Origin: Intrasporangiaceae bacterium
Lineage (GTDB): Bacteria; Actinomycetota; Actinomycetes; Actinomycetales; Dermatophilaceae
Assembly: GCA_021324575.1 (NCBI GenBank)
Contig: JAJPIW010000012.1
Span: 19,062-83,061, forward strand
DNA: 64,000 nucleotides
Direction: 5' to 3'
In this document: piece by piece, positions 44,855 to 54,423 of the stretch
Layout: each line of letters begins with the position of its first letter
Position numbering within the stretch: position 1 is the stretch's first letter
Notes under the pieces: model-generated
The model's input: only the letters and a program-made list of their open reading frames with translations
What the model was told of the DNA's origin: nothing
Databases searched by the model: none
Translations under genes and position numbers: made by a program

Positions 44855-44914
44855 GATGTGGTTGGGCGCGTGACGCCGGCCCAAGTGCGTTGCCGATGAG
44901 GCTAGGGGTCCGCC

Positions 44915-44952
44915 ATTACTCGGTCATGACTCGTGTGTTTCGGGCATGTAAC
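44915..44952 (-). promoter_or_regulatory. GlnR box of glnA
   Basis: On the minus strand: GTTAC-n6-GAAAC-n6-GTCAT-n6-GTAAT. The first two half-sites match the actinobacterial GlnR consensus (GTnAC-n6-GAAAC) exactly; the third and fourth are weaker but keep the 11-bp phase. This predicts control by GlnR under nitrogen limitation. Confidence 0.75.
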
Positions 44953-45082
44953 GAGACCATGGGTGTTCTCTGGGTGAGACGACCTGCCCGTATGCCGGAC
45001 GGGCGGCTCACACCCTAGCCCGCGAGCACCGGCTGGAGCCCGCTCGTCCGCGCTGCGCCCACCGCGGCATACGCTGCACTCC

Positions 45083-45493
45083 GTGAGCGCGACCCACCCC
45101 CAGCCGCCCGGCCTCGGACTGCCCGACGAAGGCCCCGGCTCACTCGCTGGGCTCGGTCGGCGGCTGGTCGCCGTGGTCATCGACTGGGTGCTCTGCGTCC
45201 TCGTCGCGACGTTCCTCTTCAAGGTGCCCTACGGCGCGACCGGGCCGGGAGCCTTCGCCCCGCTCGCGATCTTCGCCGTGGAGAACCTGGTCCTCGTCTC
45301 CACGCTCGGCGCGACGGTCGGCCACCGGCTGCTCGGGATGCGGGTGGGGGCCCTCGGTCGGCCGACGCTCACCCCGGTGCAGGTGCTCGTCCGGACCGTG
45401 CTGCTCTGCCTGTTCATCCCCGCGGTGATCTGGGGCAAGGACGGCCGGGGCCTGCACGACCGGGCCGCCGGCACCGTCCTCGTCCGTCGCTGA
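45083..45493 (+). CDS. RDD family membrane protein
   Basis: 136 residues with three predicted membrane helices. The RDD motif residues are seen in RRLVAVVIDW (Arg, Asp) and in GRGLHDRAAGTVLV. Family function is mostly unknown; some members may be cation/proton transporters. GTG 45083 lies seven bases after TACGCT (45070-45075), part of a GGCATACG motif, so a leaderless message is likely. Divergent from glnA. Confidence 0.87.
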   Translation: MSATHPQPPGLGLPDEGPGSLAGLGRRLVAVVIDWVLCVLVATFLFKVPYGATGPGAFAPLAIFAVENLVLVSTLGATVGHRLLGMRVGALGRPTLTPVQVLVRTVLLCLFIPAVIWGKDGRGLHDRAAGTVLVRR

Positions 45494-45495
45494 GC

Positions 45496-46098
45496 TCAGC
45501 GCCCTCCGGCGACGACCTCGCGGATCTGTCGGGTCGCCTCGGTGACGATCCGCACGATCTCGGCCACCTGGGCTGAGGTGAGGCCCTTGCGCTTCCACGC
45601 CTGTCGGGCCTCGATCCGAAGATCGGCAACGGCGTGTTCGAGGTCGCCGATACTGCCGGACTCGTATGCCGTCCAAGGGGTTTCGTGTCCGCCTGCGGGG
45701 GTGGCGTGGGCGCGGGCCGAGCGCGCGGCGGCCTTGAGCTCGGCGCGCAGGTCACGGCTCTGCGCGCTGACGTTGGCGCGGACCTCCTCGGCCAGCTGGC
45801 GGACCGAGTGGTCGAGGTCGGCCTCGAGCGCGGCCAGGTCGCCGGCGCGTTCGGCCACCTCGCGGCGACCGGCGTCGGTGATCCGGTAGATCGCCTTGCG
45901 GCCCTCGTCGGTGCGCTCGACGAGGCCCTCCTCCTCGAGCTTGCCGAGGCGCGGGTAGACGGTGCCGGCCGACGGGGAGTACAGGCCGTTGAAGCGGGTC
46001 TCGAGGTCCTGGATCACCTCGTAGCCGTGCCGCGGGCCGTCGGCGAGGAGGGCGAGCAGGTAGAGCCGCAGCTGGCCGTGGGCGAAGACCGGGCTCAC
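45496..46098 (-). CDS. PadR family transcriptional regulator
   Basis: 200 residues. The winged helix-turn-helix covers residues 9-85 (LRLYLLALLADGPRHGYEVI, GTVYPRLGKLEEEGLVERT), and a long C-terminal helix region of about 110 residues forms the dimerisation part. The GTG start overlaps the stop of the DUF4097 gene (GTGA). Such pairs are self-regulated; two TATATCGCG repeats upstream of the operon are probable operators. Confidence 0.92.
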   Translation of the reverse strand: MSPVFAHGQLRLYLLALLADGPRHGYEVIQDLETRFNGLYSPSAGTVYPRLGKLEEEGLVERTDEGRKAIYRITDAGRREVAERAGDLAALEADLDHSVRQLAEEVRANVSAQSRDLRAELKAAARSARAHATPAGGHETPWTAYESGSIGDLEHAVADLRIEARQAWKRKGLTSAQVAEIVRIVTEATRQIREVVAGGR

Positions 46099-47015
46099 CA
46101 GGAGCCACCCGTCGGCGCGACGGCGGCGATGCCGTCGCCGGTTTCGGCGCCAGGTCCGGAGTGCAGGAGGGTCACCGCACCGGAGACGGTCTTGGCGGTG
46201 ATCTTCAGCGCGCCGTCGCCCTCGCGCAGGTGGCCCTTGGCGGCCGGTCTCGACCCGTCGCCGAGACGTTGGCCGCCGGCGACAACCGGCCCGCTGACCG
46301 ACGACGCGGTGACGTCGAACCCGGCATACGGCGCCCGGACGGTGAGGTCTCCCGAGACCGAGGTGGCGTTGATGGCGGCCGAGCCGTTGGTGAGGTCGAG
46401 GGTGATGTCACCACTGACGGTCTTGACGTCAGCGGTGGGGAGGGCCGAAGCCTGGACCGTCACCGCGCCGGAGACCGACTTGACCGCCGTGACGCCGTCG
46501 AGGCGACGCGCCTCGACCTCGCCGCTCACCGTCGTGATCGACGTTCGGCCGATGACGTCGTCGACGGTGAGGGCCCCGGACACCGTCTTGACCGCGACGT
46601 CGGCGGAGACGCCGGAGACGAGGGCAGTGGCGCTGACCGTCTTGACGTCGACACGGGTGCCGACCGGGACCGACACCGACAGTCGGGCGTGGTTGTGGTC
46701 CAGGCCCGCGAACTTCTCCCCCAGACCCGCGAGGAAGGCGGCCGAGCCGCTCCCGAACAGCTCGGAGAGGTTGCCCAGAGCCGCGAGGCCGCCGGCGATC
46801 GGGGAGTGGCTGATCTGCAGCCGGCTGCCGTCCCAGGTCACCTCCAGCGGCTTGCCGCTCACCTCGGTCACCTCGAGGCGGGCCGTCGGGGAGTCGTCGT
46901 GGGTCACGACGTCGACGTGCCCGCCGATGAGGGCGACGTCCAGGGCGGTGACGCTCTCTCCGTCACCACCGATGTCGAGGACCTTGGGTCCCTCGATGGT
47001 CCAGTTCTGTGCCAT
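46095..47015 (-). CDS. DUF4097 beta-repeat protein
   Basis: 306 residues made of repeated short beta units, with VKTVSG, TSVSG, KSVSG and SSVSG recurring every 15-18 residues, as in DUF4097 beta-helix proteins. Several actinobacterial members sit beside PadR regulators; their function is not known. No signal peptide is seen. ATG 47015 is chosen because GGAAGG lies seven bases upstream; ATG 47021 would leave only one base between. First gene of a two-gene operon with padR. Confidence 0.85.
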   Translation of the reverse strand: MAQNWTIEGPKVLDIGGDGESVTALDVALIGGHVDVVTHDDSPTARLEVTEVSGKPLEVTWDGSRLQISHSPIAGGLAALGNLSELFGSGSAAFLAGLGEKFAGLDHNHARLSVSVPVGTRVDVKTVSATALVSGVSADVAVKTVSGALTVDDVIGRTSITTVSGEVEARRLDGVTAVKSVSGAVTVQASALPTADVKTVSGDITLDLTNGSAAINATSVSGDLTVRAPYAGFDVTASSVSGPVVAGGQRLGDGSRPAAKGHLREGDGALKITAKTVSGAVTLLHSGPGAETGDGIAAVAPTGGSW

Positions 47016-47045
47016 GCGCATGCCTTCCGTGAAAGGGTGAAGTCG

Positions 47046-47081
47046 CGCTATATCGCGTCTGTTGAGACACGTTATATCGCG
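47046..47081 (-). promoter_or_regulatory. Candidate PadR operators
   Basis: Two direct copies of CG(C/T)TATATCGCG (47046-47057 and 47070-47081), 24 bp apart and separated by GTCTGTTGAGAC, lie 31-66 bases upstream of the DUF4097 start. In this GC-rich genome the AT cores stand out. Spacing of about two helical turns fits a dimeric regulator. Confidence 0.6.
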
Positions 47082-47118
47082 AGTGGGGCAAACGCAAGCA
47101 GGTGCACGACGTGACAGA

Positions 47119-47177
47119 GTGACCCAATTGTTCCGGTGGTCACGACCAAGGCGTGACCACCGGAACAATTGGGTCAC
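47119..47177 (-). terminator. Perfect 26-bp inverted repeat after the DUF4191 gene
   Basis: Arms 47119-47144 and 47152-47177 are exactly complementary over 26 bp with a seven-base loop. It begins 11 bases past the stop of the DUF4191 gene, so it can serve as terminator. It is longer and more perfect than usual terminators. Confidence 0.8.
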
Positions 47178-47187
47178 TTCGTCACGG

Positions 47188-47955
47188 CTACTTGCCGCGC
47201 ATGGCCTTGCGGTCGACGCGGGCCCGAGTGGGGTCGATGCCGGCGGGGATCGGGGGACGCAGGCCGCCGAGCGACTTCAGCCGCTTGTTGACCGTCGCGG
47301 CCTCCTCCTTGGTGAGCACCGGCTTCATCCGGGTCAGCTTGCCGGACACCTTGCGCAGTGACAGGTCGCCGGCCGACTCGTCCTCGCCGACGTAGAAGGT
47401 CTGCAGCGGGACGCCGGGTGTCACCCGGGAGACCTTCTTGGCCTCGGCCTTGAGCAGCGCCTGGGCCCGCGAACGCGGGCCCTCGCCGAGCAGGACGATC
47501 CCGGGGCGACCCAGCGCGCGGTAGACCATCGCGGCGTTGCTCATGTCCGACGGCTTGGTCCCACGCTGGGCGTCCATCGCGATCGGCTGCGGGTCGGCGT
47601 ACCAGCCGCGCTTGCCGATCCCCTGCAGCGCCGCGCCGACCGCGCCGGGCTTGCCGTCCAACGAGTTGTACATCGCTGTGTTGCCGCGCCGGTTGAGCAC
47701 GAACGTCGCCGCCAGGAAGGCAGTCGGGATCGACAGGATCGCCGCGTAGATCGTCCAGAAGCCGCCGAAGATCGAACCGATCCCGACGATCACCACGATC
47801 GTGAGGAGCGCCGCGCCGATCATCCACCAGGTGACCTGCGGGTCGAGCTGCTTGATGGCCTGGTAGCCCTGGCGGATGCTCGCGAGCCGCCCCGGCTCCT
47901 TCTCGACCGCGGGCGCAGCGGCATCGTCGGAGGACTTGCGGTTGAACAGCGCCAC
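47188..47955 (-). CDS. DUF4191 membrane protein
   Basis: 255 residues. Two membrane helices at about residues 44-63 and 68-88 (WWMIGAALLTIVVIVGIGSI, FWTIYAAILSIPTAFLAATF) follow an N-terminal charged part. The cytoplasmic C-terminus holds GQ-like conserved stretches (LQGIGKRGWYADPQPIAMD, GRPGIVLLGEG). The family is found next to lipA in many actinobacteria, function unknown. Starts 71 bp after lipA on the same strand. Confidence 0.87.
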   Translation of the reverse strand: MALFNRKSSDDAAAPAVEKEPGRLASIRQGYQAIKQLDPQVTWWMIGAALLTIVVIVGIGSIFGGFWTIYAAILSIPTAFLAATFVLNRRGNTAMYNSLDGKPGAVGAALQGIGKRGWYADPQPIAMDAQRGTKPSDMSNAAMVYRALGRPGIVLLGEGPRSRAQALLKAEAKKVSRVTPGVPLQTFYVGEDESAGDLSLRKVSGKLTRMKPVLTKEEAATVNKRLKSLGGLRPPIPAGIDPTRARVDRKAMRGK

Positions 47956-47984
47956 GGTGGGCCTTTCTGGCGAAGGTGCGGCCG

Positions 47985-48012
47985 CGGCATACGGAGAAGA
48001 GGTCGTATGCCG
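47985..48012. terminator. Facing GGCATAC/GTATGCC pair between lipA and DUF4191
   Basis: CGGCATAC (47985-47992) and GTATGCCG (48005-48012) form an 8-bp inverted repeat with a 12-base loop, just past the lipA stop on the minus strand. It may terminate lipA. Confidence 0.45.
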
Positions 48013-48025
48013 GGTGATCGACTTC

Positions 48026-49051
48026 CTAGGATACGGCGCCCGCGCTGCGGGCGAGGATCGATGACGCCTCCTGCCGGGCCGGGTCGGCCGCCGCGGTCGC
48101 GAGGTGGGCGAGGTGCTCGGGAACGGGGCGGCCCCAGGCGGTCATGGCCTGTGCCCAGAGCCGGCCGGCGCGGTAGGAGGAGCGGACGAGCGGGCCGGCC
48201 ATGACGCCCCTGAACCCCATCGCCGTCGCGACGTCGCTCCAGTGGACGAACTCCTCGGGCTTGACCCAGCGGTCGATCGGGTGATGGAGCTTGGAGGGGC
48301 GGAGGTACTGGGTGATGGTGAGGATGTCGCAGCCGGCGTCGTGCAGGTCGGCGATCGCGGCCTCGATCTCGTGGTCCTCCTCGCCCATGCCGAGGATGAG
48401 GTTGGACTTGGTGACCAACTCGGCGTCACGGGCCATCGACAGGACCCGGAGCGACTTGTCGTAGGAGAACGCTGGGCGGATCCGCTTGAAGATCCTGGGG
48501 ACCGTCTCCAGGTTGTGGGCGAAGACCTCGGGCCGCGCCTCGAAGACCTGGCCGACGAGCTCGGGCACGGCGCCGAAGTCGGGCGGGAGGATCTCGACGC
48601 CGGTGTTGGGGTTGAGGGTGTGGATCTGGCGGATCGTCTCGGCATAGAGCCATGCGGCGCCGTCGGGCTGGTCGTCGCGGGCCACGCCGGTGACCGTCGA
48701 GTAGCGCAGACCCATCTGCCGGACCGACTCGGCGACCCGCCGAGGCTCGTCGCGGTCGAGCGGCTGGGGGCGGCCGGTGGCGATGTCGCAGAAGTCGCAG
48801 CGGCGGGTGCAGGTGTCACCACCGATGAGGAAGGTGGCTTCCTTGTCCTCCCAGCACTCGAAGATGTTGGGGCAGCCGGCCTCTTGGCAGACGGTGTGCA
48901 GACCCTCGGTCTTCACCATCGAATGGAGGGCGGTGTACTCGGGCCCCATCCGGGCCGTGGTGCGGATCCACTCCGGCTTGCGCTCGATGGGGGTCTCGGC
49001 GTTGCGGGCCTCGACGCGCAGCAGCCTGCGGCCCTCTGGTGCGATCGTCAT
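48026..49051 (-). CDS. lipA: Lipoyl synthase
   Basis: 341-residue radical SAM enzyme that inserts two sulfurs into octanoylated proteins to make lipoyl groups. The SAM cluster motif is CTRRCDFC, the auxiliary cluster cysteines are in [10 protein letters not shown] and VCQEAGC, and the C-terminal RSSYRAG serine motif is present. It serves SucB and GcvH-type proteins; sucB/lpd and gcvT are encoded nearby. ATG 49051 gives the normal N-terminus. lipB lies 150 bp upstream on the same strand, separated by an inverted repeat. Confidence 0.97.
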   Translation of the reverse strand: MTIAPEGRRLLRVEARNAETPIERKPEWIRTTARMGPEYTALHSMVKTEGLHTVCQEAGCPNIFECWEDKEATFLIGGDTCTRRCDFCDIATGRPQPLDRDEPRRVAESVRQMGLRYSTVTGVARDDQPDGAAWLYAETIRQIHTLNPNTGVEILPPDFGAVPELVGQVFEARPEVFAHNLETVPRIFKRIRPAFSYDKSLRVLSMARDAELVTKSNLILGMGEEDHEIEAAIADLHDAGCDILTITQYLRPSKLHHPIDRWVKPEEFVHWSDVATAMGFRGVMAGPLVRSSYRAGRLWAQAMTAWGRPVPEHLAHLATAAADPARQEASSILARSAGAVS

Positions 49052-49110
49052 GGTGCCGCCAAGCCTACGCCCGGGGTCGTCGGCCCTTGTCGCACACCCG
49101 GACCGGCGCA

Positions 49111-49166
49111 CGAGTGTGCAGTAGCTGCCGTTCCCGAGGCGTAGACCTGCACCTACTGCACACTCG
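49111..49166 (-). repeat. Inverted repeat between lipB and lipA
   Basis: Arms of 18 bp (49111-49128 and 49149-49166) pair with one mismatch around a 20-base loop. It lies 35 bases after the lipB stop and may terminate or attenuate transcription into lipA. Confidence 0.65.
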
Positions 49167-49201
49167 ATTTCGGCGCCCGGCGTTCTGCCTGAGCCCTGCG
49201 C

Positions 49202-49831
49202 TCAGCCCAGGACGTCGGTCAGGTGCTTCTCGGCATACGGAAGAGCCTCCTGGACCGTGACGGTCCGGCCCAGCTCGCGGGTGACCGAGCCCACGTCGGC
49301 ATCGGGTATGCCGCACGGCACGATCGCGTCGGCCCAGGACAGGTCGGCGTCGCAGTTGAGGGCGAACCCGTGCATCGTCACACCCTGGCTGACGCGGACG
49401 CCGATGGCGCCGAGCTTGCGGTCACGGCCCCGGTCGTCGGCGCGGACCCAGACCCCGGAGCGCCCGTCCACCCGCTCGACGGTCAGGCCGAACTCGCGGC
49501 ATACGCGGATCATGACCTCCTCCAGGCGGCGGACGTGCGCGACGACGTCCATCGGCTGGGGGAGGTGGGCGATCGGGTAGCCGACGAGCTGGCCCGGGCC
49601 GTGCCAGGTGATCTTGCCGCCGCGGTCGACGTCGATGACCGGCGTGCCGTCGAAGGGGCGCTCGTGCGGCTCGGTGCGCTTGCCCGCCGTGTAGACGGCT
49701 GTGTGCTCGAGCAGGAGGGTGGTGTCGGGGAGCTCGTGGGCGACGACGGCAGCGTGAACGTCGCGCTGGTGGGCCCAGGCCCGCTCGTAGTCGACGGTGT
49801 CGGGAGCGAAACCGAGGTGCTCGAAGCGCAT
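49202..49831 (-). CDS. lipB: Octanoyl-ACP:protein octanoyltransferase
   Basis: 209-residue enzyme that moves octanoyl groups from ACP to lipoyl domains, before LipA acts. The catalytic lysine is in [11 protein letters not shown] and the catalytic cysteine in [32 protein letters not shown] is a family signature. ATG 49831 (MRFEHLGF) is chosen over a GTG at 49840 nine bases upstream, since it matches the family N-terminus. Confidence 0.96.
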   Translation of the reverse strand: MRFEHLGFAPDTVDYERAWAHQRDVHAAVVAHELPDTTLLLEHTAVYTAGKRTEPHERPFDGTPVIDVDRGGKITWHGPGQLVGYPIAHLPQPMDVVAHVRRLEEVMIRVCREFGLTVERVDGRSGVWVRADDRGRDRKLGAIGVRVSQGVTMHGFALNCDADLSWADAIVPCGIPDADVGSVTRELGRTVTVQEALPYAEKHLTDVLG

Positions 49832-49982
49832 GGCTACCACGGTAGTCCTCGACGGGCGCGGGTCGAGTGGGTGATCGACGACGTGGCGGTCTTCGGCTTG
49901 GCTGGGGCGTGATGAACCCGGGCCTGTCCGGGCCTGTGGAAAACTCTCCGGTCGATTTCGCGATCTCTGCGACAGTGCCCGG

Positions 49983-51689
49983 ATGGACGACTCCGTGGCA
50001 CCCGCCGTCGCCGGCTACCGACTCGGCGCGCTCCTCGGTCGAGGCTCGAGCGCGGCCGTCTGGAGCGGCCGTCGAGCGGCAGACGGTCGTGCCGTCGCGA
50101 TCAAGGTGGTCCCGATGCCGCGCGACGGAGACGGCGTCGCCGTCCGCGAGCTCGGACTGCTGCGCGGGCTCGGCGGCGACCATGTCGTGTCCCTGCTCGA
50201 TGCGGTTCCGGTCTCGGATCCGCTGGACGCGCTCGCCCTCGTCATGGACCGCTACGACGGCGGCTCGCTCGGGAGCGTGGTCGCGGCTCGCGGCAGGCTG
50301 ACCGCCGGCGAGATCGTCACGGCGTTGTCCCCGGTTGCCGCCGCCCTCGGCGGCCTGCACCGGGCCGGTGTCGTCCACGGTGACCTCACCCCCGGCAACG
50401 TCCTCTTCGACGACACCGGGCGTCCGGCCATCTGCGACCTCGGCGTCACACGGCTCATCGGGGAGCGCACTGAGGAGGTGTTCGGCACGAAGGGTTTCGT
50501 CGCGCCCGAGGTCAGCGTCGGAGGGCAGCCGACGACAGCCAGCGACGTGTATGCCGTGGGCGCACTCGCGTGGTTCTGCGCGACGGGAGAGGCGCCCGAG
50601 CCGGGCTGGTTGCGGCAGTCCTCGGCCGAGACGCTCGCTGACCTGCCGGCAGCCCTGGTCGCTGTGATCGACTCCTGTCTCGCGTCCGACCCGGCCGACC
50701 GGCCAGCTGCCGTGGAGCTGTCCGTCGACCTCTTCCAGAGCGCTCCGGCGGAGGCGATGCGCCTGCCCGGCGTGGCCGACGAGGTCGAGTCGCTCACCCG
50801 CCGGATCCGTGCCAACGCCCAGGCCTCGGGCCAGCCCGAACCGGCCGTTGCCGTCGGGTCGGACCGCAGGAGGTGGCGCCGCTGGTGGCGGCGGGAGGAG
50901 AGACCGAGCCGGCCGACCCGTCCCGCGACAACTCTCCGAGCCAACCGACCGACCAAGTCGTCGCCGGACCCGACACCGACCCGGGTCGCTGAGTTTGTGG
51001 CCGAGCCGATGTCGGCGAGCCCTGTGCGACCAGCCCCGGGCACACCCGCGGCCGCTGTGACCCCGGCAGCCGCCGGACGGCACCGCGCCCGGCCCGTGCT
51101 GTCCGGTGCGGCCATCGCGATCCTCGCCGCCGTCTTCCTGACCATCGGCGGGCTCGTCGCCGTCGCGGCCGGGTGGGAGCCGAGCGACGTCCTGCCGCGA
51201 CACTCACCCCCCTCGTCAACACCCCGGTCAGCGGGCTCGGCCGGGGTCGCTGCCCCCAAGACCTCGCAGGCGGCACCCACGGCCCTCCACGTCGACCTGA
51301 GGTCGACCGCCGCCGCGGTCACCGACCCACGAGGAACCGCCCAGGCGCTGGCCGATGCCAGAGCTGCCGTGTGGACCTCCGGCGACAGCTCCCGCCTCGA
51401 CTCGGTCGACGCGCCCGGATCCGACGCGTGGGCCGACGACGCGCAACGGGTCGACGAGGCGGCGACCGGCGGCTGGCGTTACCAGGGCGTGCGGTTCACC
51501 GTGCGGTCGGCGACGGTCGTCGCGCACACGGCGACCACGGCGAGGGTGCAGGTGGTCCTCGACAGCGCGGCATACGCCGTCGTCGGGCCCAGGGGTCGCG
51601 AGCAGCGTGCTGCTGCCACCGGTCAGCGCGTCGTGCTCGACCTGGTCCACACGACCCCGGGCTGGCGGGTGAGCCGCGTCAGCGTCTGA
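49983..51689 (+). CDS. Membrane serine/threonine protein kinase, atypical catalytic loop
   Basis: 568 residues. Kinase domain at about 12-260: glycine loop [12 protein letters not shown] lysine in VAIKVV (about residue 41), catalytic loop [13 protein letters not shown], and DLG in place of DFG. HGD replaces the usual HRD. A Pro/Arg-rich linker and one membrane helix follow (about 376-398, [20 protein letters not shown]). The 170-residue outer part resembles no named sensor domain; no PASTA repeats are present. Convergent with the epimerase gene, with stops abutting. Confidence 0.88.
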   Translation: MDDSVAPAVAGYRLGALLGRGSSAAVWSGRRAADGRAVAIKVVPMPRDGDGVAVRELGLLRGLGGDHVVSLLDAVPVSDPLDALALVMDRYDGGSLGSVVAARGRLTAGEIVTALSPVAAALGGLHRAGVVHGDLTPGNVLFDDTGRPAICDLGVTRLIGERTEEVFGTKGFVAPEVSVGGQPTTASDVYAVGALAWFCATGEAPEPGWLRQSSAETLADLPAALVAVIDSCLASDPADRPAAVELSVDLFQSAPAEAMRLPGVADEVESLTRRIRANAQASGQPEPAVAVGSDRRRWRRWWRREERPSRPTRPATTLRANRPTKSSPDPTPTRVAEFVAEPMSASPVRPAPGTPAAAVTPAAAGRHRARPVLSGAAIAILAAVFLTIGGLVAVAAGWEPSDVLPRHSPPSSTPRSAGSAGVAAPKTSQAAPTALHVDLRSTAAAVTDPRGTAQALADARAAVWTSGDSSRLDSVDAPGSDAWADDAQRVDEAATGGWRYQGVRFTVRSATVVAHTATTARVQVVLDSAAYAVVGPRGREQRAAATGQRVVLDLVHTTPGWRVSRVSV

Positions 51690-52586
51690 TCAGGAGTCGA
51701 GCAGCCAGCCGACCGCGGAGCCCAGGTCGGGCTGTTGCCACCGGAAGCCGTTGGCCGACAGCCGCTCGGGCAGAACCCGGTGACTGTCGAGCACCTCCCG
51801 GGCGAACTCCCCGAGCACGACCATCAGCGCCGGCCTGGGGGCAGGCAGCAGCGCCGGTCGGCGAAGGGCCTTGCCCAGCGCCCGCATGACGTCACGTTGG
51901 CGAGCCGGCACCGGCCCGACCACGTTGACCGGACCGGTGACCTCTGGGTGGTCGATGAGGTGGATGAGCGCGGCGACCTCGTCGGCGAGGGTGATCCACG
52001 GCCACCACTGCCGACCCGACCCGAGCGGCCCGGCGAGGCCGAGCCGGGCAAGTGGTAGAACGCGCTCCATCGCACCGCCGTGGGGTGCGAGGACGATGCC
52101 GGAGCGGGCGTATGCCGTGGGCGCGCCGGCCGCCTGCGCCGGCTCGGTCGCCCCCTCCCAGGCCAGGACCACCTCGGTCGTGAAGCCCGACCCGGCGGGG
52201 CTGTCCTCGGTGAGCTCCTCCTCGCCACGGTCGCCGTAGAAGCCGATGGCGCTGCCGCTCACGAGGCGGAGCGGTCGCCCGGTGGCGGCGATCGCCGAGG
52301 CCACGGCATACGTCGCATCGACCCGACTGGTGAGGATCTCCCGCTTGCGGTCGGCCGACCATCGCTTGTCGCCGATGCCGGCGCCGGCGAGGTTGACCAC
52401 CGCGTCGACATCCTCGAGGACGACCGGGTCGAGGTGCCGGGAGGTGGGGTCCCACCGGACCTCAGCGGCCGACCGGGGCCCTGAGCGCACGAGCCGGACG
52501 ACCCGGTCACCGCGGGCCGTCAGCGCAGACGCCAGTGCGCCGCCGATCAGTCCGGACGAGCCGGTGATGGCGACGCACTGGGTCAT
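51690..52586 (-). CDS. TIGR01777 family NAD-dependent epimerase-like protein
   Basis: 298-residue extended SDR. Nucleotide loop ITGSSGLIGGALASAL, then VNLAGAGIGDKRWSADRK, SGSAIGFYGDRGEEEL and the C-terminal DUF1731 part (NGFRWQQPDLGSAVGWLL). Role unknown; family members are sometimes called cell division inhibitors without evidence. ATG 52586. It is followed upstream by sucB with a 12-bp gap and may be co-transcribed. Confidence 0.92.
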   Translation of the reverse strand: MTQCVAITGSSGLIGGALASALTARGDRVVRLVRSGPRSAAEVRWDPTSRHLDPVVLEDVDAVVNLAGAGIGDKRWSADRKREILTSRVDATYAVASAIAATGRPLRLVSGSAIGFYGDRGEEELTEDSPAGSGFTTEVVLAWEGATEPAQAAGAPTAYARSGIVLAPHGGAMERVLPLARLGLAGPLGSGRQWWPWITLADEVAALIHLIDHPEVTGPVNVVGPVPARQRDVMRALGKALRRPALLPAPRPALMVVLGEFAREVLDSHRVLPERLSANGFRWQQPDLGSAVGWLLDS

Positions 52587-52598
52587 GGCTGGTCGTGC

Positions 52599-54377
52599 CT
52601 AGAGGCCGAGCGAGGCCTCGAAGGCGCCCTCCTCGAGGCGAGTCTTCATCGCCGAGAGGAAGCGGGCGGCGTCGGCGCCGTCGACGAGTCGGTGGTCGTA
52701 GGACAGGGCGAGGTAGATCATCGACCGGATCGCGATCGTCTCGCCGCCGTCGGTGTCAGTGACGACGATCGGCCGCTTGACGACGGCACCCGTGCCCAGG
52801 ATCGCGACCTGGGGCTGGTTGATGATCGGGGTGTCGAAGAGCGCGCCACGGCTGCCGGTGTTGGTCAGCGTGAAGGTGCCGCCGCCGAGCTCGTCGGGTG
52901 TGATCTTGTTGTTGCGGGTCCGGTCGGCGAGGTCGGCGATGGCCCGGGCGAGGCCGGCGATGTTGAGGTCGCCAGCGTTCTTGATGACCGGGACCAGCAG
53001 GCCGCGCTCGGTGTCGACGGCGACGCCGAGGTGCTCGGCGCCGTGGTAGGTCACCTGGTCACCGTCGATGCTCGCGTTGACCGTCGGGAAGGCCTTCAGC
53101 GCCTCGACGGCGGCGAGTGCGAAGAACGGCAGGAACGAGAGCTTGGTGCCCTCGCGCCGCTCGAACTCGGACTTGGCGCGGGCCCGCAGCCGGGCGATCT
53201 TGGTGACGTCGACCTCGACGACGGTCGTGAGCTGGGCCGAGGTCTGCAGGCTCTCGACCATCCGCTTGGCGATGGTCTGGCGAAGCCGGGACATCTTCTC
53301 GGTCGTGCCCCGGCGGCCGTCGGGGGCCGCGGCCGCTGCGCTGGCGGCGGGTGCAGGCGTCGCGGCGGGGGCGGTCTGCGCGGGTGCCGGGGCGGGAGCC
53401 TTGGCCGCCTCGATGGCATCCAGGACGTCCTGCTTGCGGATCCGGCCACCGATGCCCGTCCCCTTGACGGTGGTCAGGTCGATGCCTCCGTCGGCGGCGA
53501 GCTTGCGGACCAGTGGGGTGACGTATGCCGCGGAGTCGTCGGCCGCCGGTGCGGGCGCAGCAGGAGCCGGTGCGGGAGCCGGAGCTGGCGCAGGCGGTGC
53601 AGCCGGTGCCGGAGCAGGCGCCGCGGGAGCCGGTGCCGGAGCGGGCGCCGCGGGCGGCGGTGCCGGAGCGGGCGCCGCGGGCGCCGGTGCCGGAGCCGCG
53701 GGTGCCGGCGCGGTAGCAGGCGCCTCGGCCGAGGCGGCCTGACCGGCGCCCGAGCCGCCGATGACGGCCAGGTCAGCACCGACCGGAACCGTCTCGTCCT
53801 CGCTCACGAGGATCTTGGTGAGCGTGCCGGCCGCCGGCGAGGGGATCTCGGTGTCGACCTTGTCGGTGGAGACCTCGAGCAGCGGCTCGTCGACGGCGAC
53901 CTCGTCGCCCTCGGCTTTCAGCCACCGCGTGACGGTGCCTTCGGTGACCGACTCGCCGAGAGCCGGCATCGTCACGGTCGTCCCGTCGCCGCCACCACCC
54001 TCGGCAGCTGCGGGTTCGGGGGCAGGAGCCGCGGCCTCCGGCTCCGGGGCGGGTGCCTCGGCGGGTGCGGGCTCGGCGACTTCCGCCGAAGCCTCCGCTG
54101 CGGCCGCCTGGCCATCGCCATCGGCAGCAGCCGGTGCGTCGCCGTCGCCGATGACGGCGAGGTCGGCGCCGACCGGAACCGTGTCGTCCTCGCCGACAAG
54201 GATCTGCTGCAGCGTGCCGGCGACGGGCGACGGGATCTCGGTGTCGACCTTGTCGGTGGAGACCTCGAGCAGCGGCTCGTCGACGTCGACATGGTCGCCG
54301 ACGTTCTTGAGCCAGCGGGTCACGGTTCCCTCCGTGACGGATTCACCGAGGGCCGGCATGGTCACCCGTTCAGACAT
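52599..54377 (-). CDS. sucB: 2-oxoglutarate dehydrogenase E2 (dihydrolipoamide succinyltransferase)
   Basis: 592 residues. Two lipoyl domains carry the lysine in STDKVDTEI (about residues 43 and 178), each after an [18 protein letters not shown] start. Ala/Pro-rich linkers follow, then the E3-binding domain ([16 protein letters not shown]) and the acyltransferase domain with the catalytic motif [13 protein letters not shown]. Two lipoyl domains are usual in actinobacterial SucB. ATG 54377 follows AGGAG. Immediately downstream of lpd, giving E3-E2 order. Confidence 0.95.
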   Translation of the reverse strand: MSERVTMPALGESVTEGTVTRWLKNVGDHVDVDEPLLEVSTDKVDTEIPSPVAGTLQQILVGEDDTVPVGADLAVIGDGDAPAAADGDGQAAAAEASAEVAEPAPAEAPAPEPEAAAPAPEPAAAEGGGGDGTTVTMPALGESVTEGTVTRWLKAEGDEVAVDEPLLEVSTDKVDTEIPSPAAGTLTKILVSEDETVPVGADLAVIGGSGAGQAASAEAPATAPAPAAPAPAPAAPAPAPPPAAPAPAPAPAAPAPAPAAPPAPAPAPAPAPAAPAPAADDSAAYVTPLVRKLAADGGIDLTTVKGTGIGGRIRKQDVLDAIEAAKAPAPAPAQTAPAATPAPAASAAAAAPDGRRGTTEKMSRLRQTIAKRMVESLQTSAQLTTVVEVDVTKIARLRARAKSEFERREGTKLSFLPFFALAAVEALKAFPTVNASIDGDQVTYHGAEHLGVAVDTERGLLVPVIKNAGDLNIAGLARAIADLADRTRNNKITPDELGGGTFTLTNTGSRGALFDTPIINQPQVAILGTGAVVKRPIVVTDTDGGETIAIRSMIYLALSYDHRLVDGADAARFLSAMKTRLEEGAFEASLGL

Positions 54378-54423
54378 CAGTGTCGCTCCTTTTGACGTGG
54401 TCTCGCGCCCATCCTTGCAAACC

